A DNA stretch of 64,000 nt from Lycorma delicatula (Eukaryota; Arthropoda; Insecta; Hemiptera; Fulgoridae), in assembly GCF_047948215.1 (NCBI RefSeq), contig NC_134465.1, positions 12,872,522 through 12,936,521 on the forward strand, written 5' to 3'. Below are positions 58,081 through 64,000 of this stretch, in pieces. How positions within the stretch are numbered: the stretch's first letter is position 1; each line of letters opens with the position of its first letter. The notes below the pieces were generated by a model. It searched no databases. It saw only the letters and a list, made by a program, of their open reading frames with translations, and was not told the origin of the DNA. Made by a program: the position numbers and the translations under genes.

Positions 58081-58369
58081 GGCCTGTATTGCCCAAACTG
58101 TTGCTGTAAAGAAATTACAATACACTGATAGTTTTTATAAATTGAACAGGCTTTTATTTTTAGTTAACATTATTATTCTCACAAGCATGAGTTTAATGAA
58201 ATGACTTGACGGGAAAGACAACTGAAGTGAGCCCTGACTGGCTAAACATTCCCTGACCATGATGGAAAACACAAGTAACCATATAGCATGGGCAAAGCCA
58301 TGACAAGTCTGCTACTATATATATAAAACATGTCACATGAGTGATCTATAATCAAAACCCAGCAAACAC

Positions 58370-59230
58370 TTGTGAAGATAAATTGATGAAAATATGTATA
58401 CATGTTCTTTTTATGGTGCACACTAAGAAAGGATTTTTTGAAATTCTTAGTTTAAATTGGAGTAACAATAAAATTTACTCTTTTTTTTTTTTTTATTAAC
58501 AAATGAAGATATTAACTTAAGTTTTGGTATGTGTAATCTTCATTTTGAACAATGATTAGAAATTTTCTCCATTTCCAACTTTACTAAACAGAATATTCAA
58601 GTGACTAAAACAATAAAATTAAAAAAAAAAGAAGAAATGAAGTAACTTCCTAGTGGTGTTTGTTGGGTAATGCTAGGAACTGGAAAATAGATTTTTACTT
58701 ATACAAAGGACAGGTGTAATTTTCATGTAAATATCTGAAAACCAATTTCTAGATTTTTTTAAATTTGATCATGGAAAGAGGTGAAGAAATGTAAAAAAAA
58801 TTTGAACAATGATTGCAAGTTTTCTCCATTTCCGACTATACTAAACAAGATATTCACTAGACTGGGTCTTGCAAATACTCTTAAGATAAATATCTAAAAA
58901 TCACTTTCAGGTTTTTTAGAATTTCGAGTTTTTAAGAGGTGCGATTGTGTACGATGTGGTGATTTAACCAACACAGCCACTGTTATTGTATGTGTAACAC
59001 AACCTGCTGCATCTGCTTCCAGTTACTTGACTAAAAAACAAAAAAAAATAAAATCAATTAAGAAATTAGAAATGAAGTGTGGTCATATCTATTGGTGTTT
59101 GTTGGGTAACACTAAAAACCGAGTAAAGTAAAATTTTGCCCATATGAAGGATAGATAACCAGTTATAACTATTATTTTTAGGATATGGAGGCCAACTATT
59201 TTGAAACCCACATTCTTCAGATCATTGAAT
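58370..59230 (+). repeat. Local repeat R-D, unit 2
   Basis: Direct, diverged copy of unit 1: TGAAGATAAATTGATGAAAA at the left, then CATTTCCGACTATACTAAAC, ACCAACACAGCCACTGTTAT, TCCAGTTACTTGACTAAAAA and ATGGAGGCCAACTATTTTGA. Also contains a partial internal repeat at 58560-58680. Lies in the NUB1 intron. Confidence 0.8.
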
Positions 59231-61345
59231 GTTTTGGCCAAACTCTTTTAAGTTCTCTTAAATCCATGGCAGAATAAAATATACCTGAAAAATTTTCAGT
59301 CATAATTTTTTTAAAAAAATATTATGTTTTTTTTCTTTTATTTTGTTAATTTCTCTTTTGTTTTAGAGAAAAAACAATTCTAGGATAGTCTATGAAAATA
59401 ACAGAACTTTTTTTAATTCTTCCCTTAAAGTAGTGTCATTTATGATAAAATGTTAAAAGTAATTTTTTATTTGTAAATTTTAATAAAGTTTCCCCCATAT
59501 TTTTTTTACAACATTGGTTTACCAGTCACTTGTCGTAAATAGAGATGTATTTTGTCAAAATTAAATAAAATAAAGAGTAAGACTAATTATTCTGCATTTT
59601 AGAATACAGACTATTGTCAGATTTGTTCACTTTCATCTTTTTAGGAGACTTTTTCGTCATAATTACTTCAGCAATTAGGTTTATTGCATGACCACTGAAC
59701 AAACTGCTTTTTTCCCATCAGAGTAAACTTTATTAGTGTATTCTGATAACTCATGCATACATCAGAATCTTTTTTTTTTTTTACTAGTTGGTTAGTTTTA
59801 GGATTACGCACAGCAGTGTTGAATTTGTAAATGCTTACTTCATTGGTCAAGCAAAAACAAAGTAGTATTCTATTTCTACTTAACCTTTTGATAATTCATC
59901 TATGTATTTTTTTCCAATTTTTACAGAATATTCTTCAGTAACTTTTGTTGTTCTTGCTGTTAGGCAAAACAGCATTTATAATTTTTCATAAATCATTCTG
60001 TTTTAAAATCAGCACCCACATTAAATGATAGTCAGTATAATTATTGGAAGAGTGTTGATTAGGGACACTACTTACCAAGTTATTGCCTAGCAGGTACACT
60101 TTGAACATCATACTTTGCAGTTATTAATTTCATTGAATATTTATTGCAAATATTACAGTAAAATAACTGGAAAAAAACTATAAATATAGCGAAAGTAACT
60201 AATCAAAAGTCATCGGTTAATTTATATTCAGTGTCCGTACTAACAGTGGTTATAATGTTGCATACTGTAAAATTATTTTTGGCATTGATTGGATTTTTCA
60301 CAATCAGTTAAAATTGACAACCTCATTTGTACTTTAATTTTAACTTTAACTTTAACATTTTAATTTTAACTATTATTCATTTTCATTCTGCAGCTAAATC
60401 TCTTCAATTCACTACATGCATTATTAATTCTGCTGTTTATTAGCATCTTACTTTTTTATTCAGTTTTGAATCAGATTGGAAAAAAAAGATGGTTAAAATA
60501 ATTTTTTTTTTTTATTTTGCAAATCCTATTTTAACTTCACTACATACTATGGTTTTATCCTTATAAAACTTTTTTGAAGCAAGAATTTATATACTGGGAA
60601 AAATTTCTATTAAGTTTATGATTTACGGGGTATTTTTTTTTTTTTGTATATTTTCTTTTATTCTCATTTAACTTACACTTCTTATATTAGTTATTGTAAC
60701 TTAATGATTTGTCAGGGAGCTGATATTTGATACAATTCAATCTCAAAAATGGCATAGTAGTACATTATCATAATTATAAAATATGAATCAACATTTTTGT
60801 ACTGGGGTTATCCTTTTATTTATAAATATTTATAAGTTTTGAAAATATTATTTTTATTTAAGTAGACAGTTAGCATGGAACATAAAATTGCAAGATTCTA
60901 ACTATATATTTATTCACCTTTAAAATAAAAACCTTATTTAGTTTCACTAATTTTGTTTAGTTTTATAATCAACTTAGAAACATAATCATGAAATTTTATC
61001 ATCTCTGTTACATCATTGTGTAATTTTTCTGCAAAAATAGTGTACAGGGAATTTAAATTGTTTATGGAATTTGTATTAATGATGTAAAGGGAAAAATATA
61101 ATATCTTTTTCCTAATGTAAAATTTAACAAGACCTATAGCAGTTTTTAAGCAAACTACATTTTTTAATCATTTATTAAGATGGATTTACCCATTTTTATA
61201 TTTTGTAATTAAAATTTTCAGAACGGTTTCATTCACCTGTCAAAATTTCCTAGCTGATTAAATTTATCTGCTGGAAAATCTTTTAACATTTTCTCATGCT
61301 ATTTGTAATTATATTTATTTAAATATTTTTTTTTTTTTTTTTTAG
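59231..61345 (+). other. NUB1: End of the large NUB1 intron
   Basis: AT-rich sequence with several poly(T) runs. The 60-codon minus-strand frame at 59668-59850 has no domain I recognise. The polypyrimidine tract just before the next exon (61327-61343) is a good acceptor. Confidence 0.5.
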
Positions 61346-61506
61346 GAAATGAGTCAGCACTTCTAATGAGATTACATTTACTTCAAGGTATCGTTTTATT
61401 TCATCAAAATAAACATCTGAAGCTAGAAAAATTCTTGAAGAAACACAGCATGAATTAGCTTTACTTAAAGTTGATGACACAAGCCTTTGTGAACTTGTTG
61501 AATTTG
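61346..61506 (+). CDS. NUB1: NUB1 exon with apparent frameshift
   Basis: Acceptor TTTTTTTTTTTTTAG; the first two bases complete the Gly codon of the previous exon. It reads NESALLMRLHLLQGIVLFHQ and NKH, then needs a one-base shift near 61408 to continue EARKILEETQHELALLKVDD and TSLCELVEFG. Both halves match NUB1 (L.LRL.LLQGI..... H followed by A...L..A...L..L..D.......L...GF). Unshifted, the frame stops at 61455. The donor is either G|GTACGT at 61507 or GTAAGA at 61511. Either this allele is broken or, as likely, one base is missing in an A-rich run of the assembly. Confidence 0.85.
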
Positions 61507-61511
61507 GTACG

Positions 61512-62159
61512 TAAGACATTTTTTTAATAATAATTATTTATTTGTTACATTTATTCTTTGTTAATTAAACTAAGAAATTGAAAAAAACGATTTTATAAGA
61601 TAGTTCTGTAAAATCAGGATTAATAAAACTTTGGTCACCATGATTATTTAAAATATTTTAAATTATATATACGAAAAAGTATATTTAAAAAAAAAATTAA
61701 TGAAATGTAATATAGAATCTTGGAAACAATCGTTAAATGTATCTTACGGTTTATGAGTATTGACATACTCATAAACCATAAGATTTAACTCATAATCTAG
61801 GACGATGTGTTCTTCATGTTGTGGTTTATTTTTAAATTTTGCACCATTCTATATGCATTAATGAAAAGTGATTTCAAGAGATTACAATTCTGCATAATAT
61901 GACCTAAAATAACCTCCATCACCCAGCACTTTGCAACTACGTGCTTCAAGCAGCCATTAACATGTCCTGTTCTTACTTACATTCCCCCAATCATTATTTT
62001 ATATTAAAGGAGGTATATTCCTAATTGCAGTTAATTTATTCACTGGTGACATTTTAACAAAAGGTTACCATTGAAAAATTTAAAGGTTGTTAACTGTTTT
62101 TGGAAATTCCTCTAAAACCACCATGAATTTCTTTTTTTGTATTTTTAGTAATTAATTGC
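61512..62159 (+). other. Sequence after the last recognised NUB1 exon
   Basis: Apart from the hairpin at 61741-61784 I see nothing structured. The UBA-coding NUB1 exons expected downstream are not recognised here. Confidence 0.4.
61741..61784. repeat. 20-bp hairpin
   Basis: ATCTTACGGTTTATGAGTAT (61741-61760) pairs with 61765-61784 with one mismatch over a TGAC loop. Unexplained; it lies 230 bp after the last NUB1 exon seen. Confidence 0.85.
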
Positions 62160-62555
62160 TTTTAAATAGCATAAAAAAAGGCCGTTTAATGATCAGTGGT
62201 TAGATATAAACTTACAACCAAAATTCAGTTTGTTGAGCATTCACATGCTTTTTGTGATGTGTGTAAAAAAACTTTTTGGACATGGCAATATAGGCTGAAA
62301 GGCTATTGTGACTTTGCACAATAAAGCAAAGCAGTGTAATGAAATAATTAAGATAAGGAATTCTCAGCCTTTACTGAAAGCTTTTTTATCTCCCGGTGGT
62401 ACTTTGACTCTACAGACTAAATCTTTGATCAACAGTTGTGAGAACGGTTGTGATACATCTGTGTGTTCTTTGCCTGGATCTTCTGATCAGAGTAATAACA
62501 TTTCAGCTCCAAAGGTGATACATTTGAATCCTCGACTTCATTTACGCAAATAACA
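62160..62555 (+). pseudogene. BED-type zinc-finger fragment, probably from a hAT transposon
   Basis: Across two frameshifts the + strand reads RPFNDQWLDINLQPKFS, EHSHAFCDVCKKTFW and VTLHNKAKQCNEIIKIRNS, a BED-like arrangement of Cys-x2-Cys followed by a His/Cys pair, such as precedes hAT transposases. A 81-codon open part (62308-62553) continues with Ser/Asn-rich linker. No catalytic hAT domain follows. Confidence 0.4.
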
Positions 62556-63439
62556 AGTATTTCCTGTTCAAATTTGAAATCTGAGCCATTTAAAAGAATG
62601 GATCACTATAGCATTTTGATTATTACACTAGACATTCTCTGTCTTTATTGCAAGAAAATGAATACTGTCTTGCTATCTGCTGACAACTAAAGGAGTTGCC
62701 CTGTGACTCCTAGATTCTTGAAAGAATATTTTTATGTATACTTCATGACTTTATCATGGTTATTCCAAAACAATGACTATTTGAAACCCCGCTATTACAT
62801 TATGGACAAAATATTATCGAAATATGATGACTACATGAAGTTATATATTAATTTGGATTATATACCATTTGCAATTTGTTAATGGATTTCTATACTAGTT
62901 CCGCAGTGAAATCAATAATACTGAAAATTAATATTTATTTAGGTTTGAAAAATTTGTAAATCTACAGTAAAATGTATCTGATGTATAATCAGTATTCCTT
63001 ATCTTTGTTGATAAGATTAATATAATTAAATATTATAATAAACTGATGTAGATGATACATGATATGTTCACATCATTTTTATATGGTGAACCTTGAGCCA
63101 CGTTCCTTGCAACATGTTCATCTCCATTCTCATCTGTTTCCTACTAAACTTACAATCCCAAGAGCTCCCATTTCCATTAGACTTTCTACAATTTTTTACT
63201 TTTCTAGCCTCTCTTTTATAAAACTGCTGATCCTTCTAATACTATTTTAACCAATTCTCCTTTCATGACACATTACAGTCAGCTTTACTATTTATAATTG
63301 TTTTTATTATGTTCTATTCTTGTTTACTCTTTCCATAATTTCATTTTTCATTTAGTCTGTCCTTTAATCTTCTCCAATCTCTTCCATGTTCATTCTTCAA
63401 ATGCTTCCTGCATTTTTCTTTTCTTTGTGTATGCTTCAT
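62556..63439. other. AT-rich stretch
   Basis: No gene recognised; frames at 63059 and 63298 are Phe/Leu-rich and lack domains. Confidence 0.4.
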
Positions 63440-63870
63440 ATGAGGTCTACTCAGAAAATAAACAAACGTTTTTAATTACATGCCCCAGTGGAGATATTTA
63501 GTGACATGTGGTTGGCAGCATTGTGTTTCACATAACCTCCTCTGTAAGCACATGTTCTTGGATTGTTTATTTCTCATTTAGTTTTCGTGTTATTGTTATT
63601 TCAGTGCAACGTGTTTAAGTGTTGGTAGCAGTTTTTGTAATGTGTGATTTTTTAATGATTGAACTTTTGTTTCAATGTCGTAGCCATAACCAACTTTCAT
63701 GTCCCATTATGATCCTTTGCATGAATGTTACATCATCATTGGGTTCTTCAAGAAGTTGCCGGCAAACGTCCACTTGATGTTTTTTCTGCTGTTTGGTCAT
63801 CAAATGAGGAACAAACTTTGCTGTAACTCAATGCATGTTCAATTTTTCAGTCATAATGTCATGGCATGAT
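63440..63870 (-). pseudogene. mariner transposase fragment (third subfamily), running off the window
   Basis: The minus strand reads KQQKKHQVDVCRQLLEEPND, DVTFMQRIIMGHESWLW and, after a shift, GYDIETKVQSLKN. This is the mariner segment around the first catalytic Asp, here replaced by His (MGHESW instead of TGDESW). A TIR-like start TATGAGGTCTACTCAGAAAA lies at about 63440; the N-terminal end and other TIR would lie beyond 64000. Confidence 0.65.
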
Positions 63871-64000
63871 CCAATTAGTAAATACCAACATGTGTAAACT
63901 CAACAACAAGTAAATACCAACATGAGAAACTGCACCCAACATTGTTTTAAACAGTTATCTATAAAACTGATTTGTTAAATGCAGCCTGGGCTGTTACATT

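Overview
This window is eukaryotic and very AT-rich. It is almost certainly from an insect with a large, transposon-filled genome; a hemipteran is plausible but not proven. Reasons: spliced host exons with GT/AG borders separated by kilobase-scale introns; tRNA-derived SINEs; mariner, DUF4817-type Tc1/mariner-like, piggyBac, BEL/Pao and several non-LTR retrotransposons; and many (TA)n, (AC)n and (GA)n microsatellites. Nothing prokaryotic (operons, Shine-Dalgarno sites, CRISPR arrays) is present.

Host genes are sparse. Five exons on the + strand (37019-37139, 40319-40414, 49312-49469, 49624-49820 and about 61346-61506) join in phase into the middle of a NUB1 (NEDD8 ultimate buster 1) orthologue: the end of the ubiquitin-like domain, a linker and the TPR-like helical region. 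The UBA-coding exons lie downstream of, or are not recognised in, this window, and the last exon carries an apparent one-base frameshift. A single isolated + strand exon at 13370-13494 encodes the HGFPE oxyanion-hole segment of an epoxide hydrolase (EPHX4-like alpha/beta hydrolase). A GC-rich island at about 33690-34135, ending in a good splice donor, is a candidate promoter and first exon, possibly of NUB1. An intronless, broken ankyrin-repeat gene of unknown origin sits at 20093-21210.

The left part (1-31 kb) is a graveyard of old DNA transposons and LINE fragments: DUF4817-type transposases at 4.3-5.1, 6.5-7.8, 11.0, 12.1-13.0, 16.5 and 28.9-29.6 kb; piggyBac remnants at 17.5-19.8 kb; an endonuclease/RT-type LINE at 9.0-9.9, 31.4-32.4 and 41.6-42.3 kb; and SINEs at 4.0, 8.7, 13.7, 14.7-15.1 (one inside another), 23.1, 29.8 and 37.4 kb. 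BEL/Pao gag and protease pieces flank a perfect 44-bp hairpin near 34.8 kb.

The NUB1 introns (37-61 kb) hold two decayed mariners, a nest in which a 1263-bp mariner with 31-bp inverted repeats lies inside a larger DUF4817-type element, and the only intact mobile element of the window: a 5.9-kb Jockey-clade non-LTR retrotransposon (about 51617-57487). It has complete overlapping ORF1 (480 aa) and ORF2 (901 aa), GC-rich coding sequence in an AT-rich background, flanking AAAGGGTTAAA target-site duplications, an unusual 3' region with long T tracts and 150-bp tandem units, and no terminal poly(A). It inserted into one unit of a locally duplicated repeat of about 1 kb.
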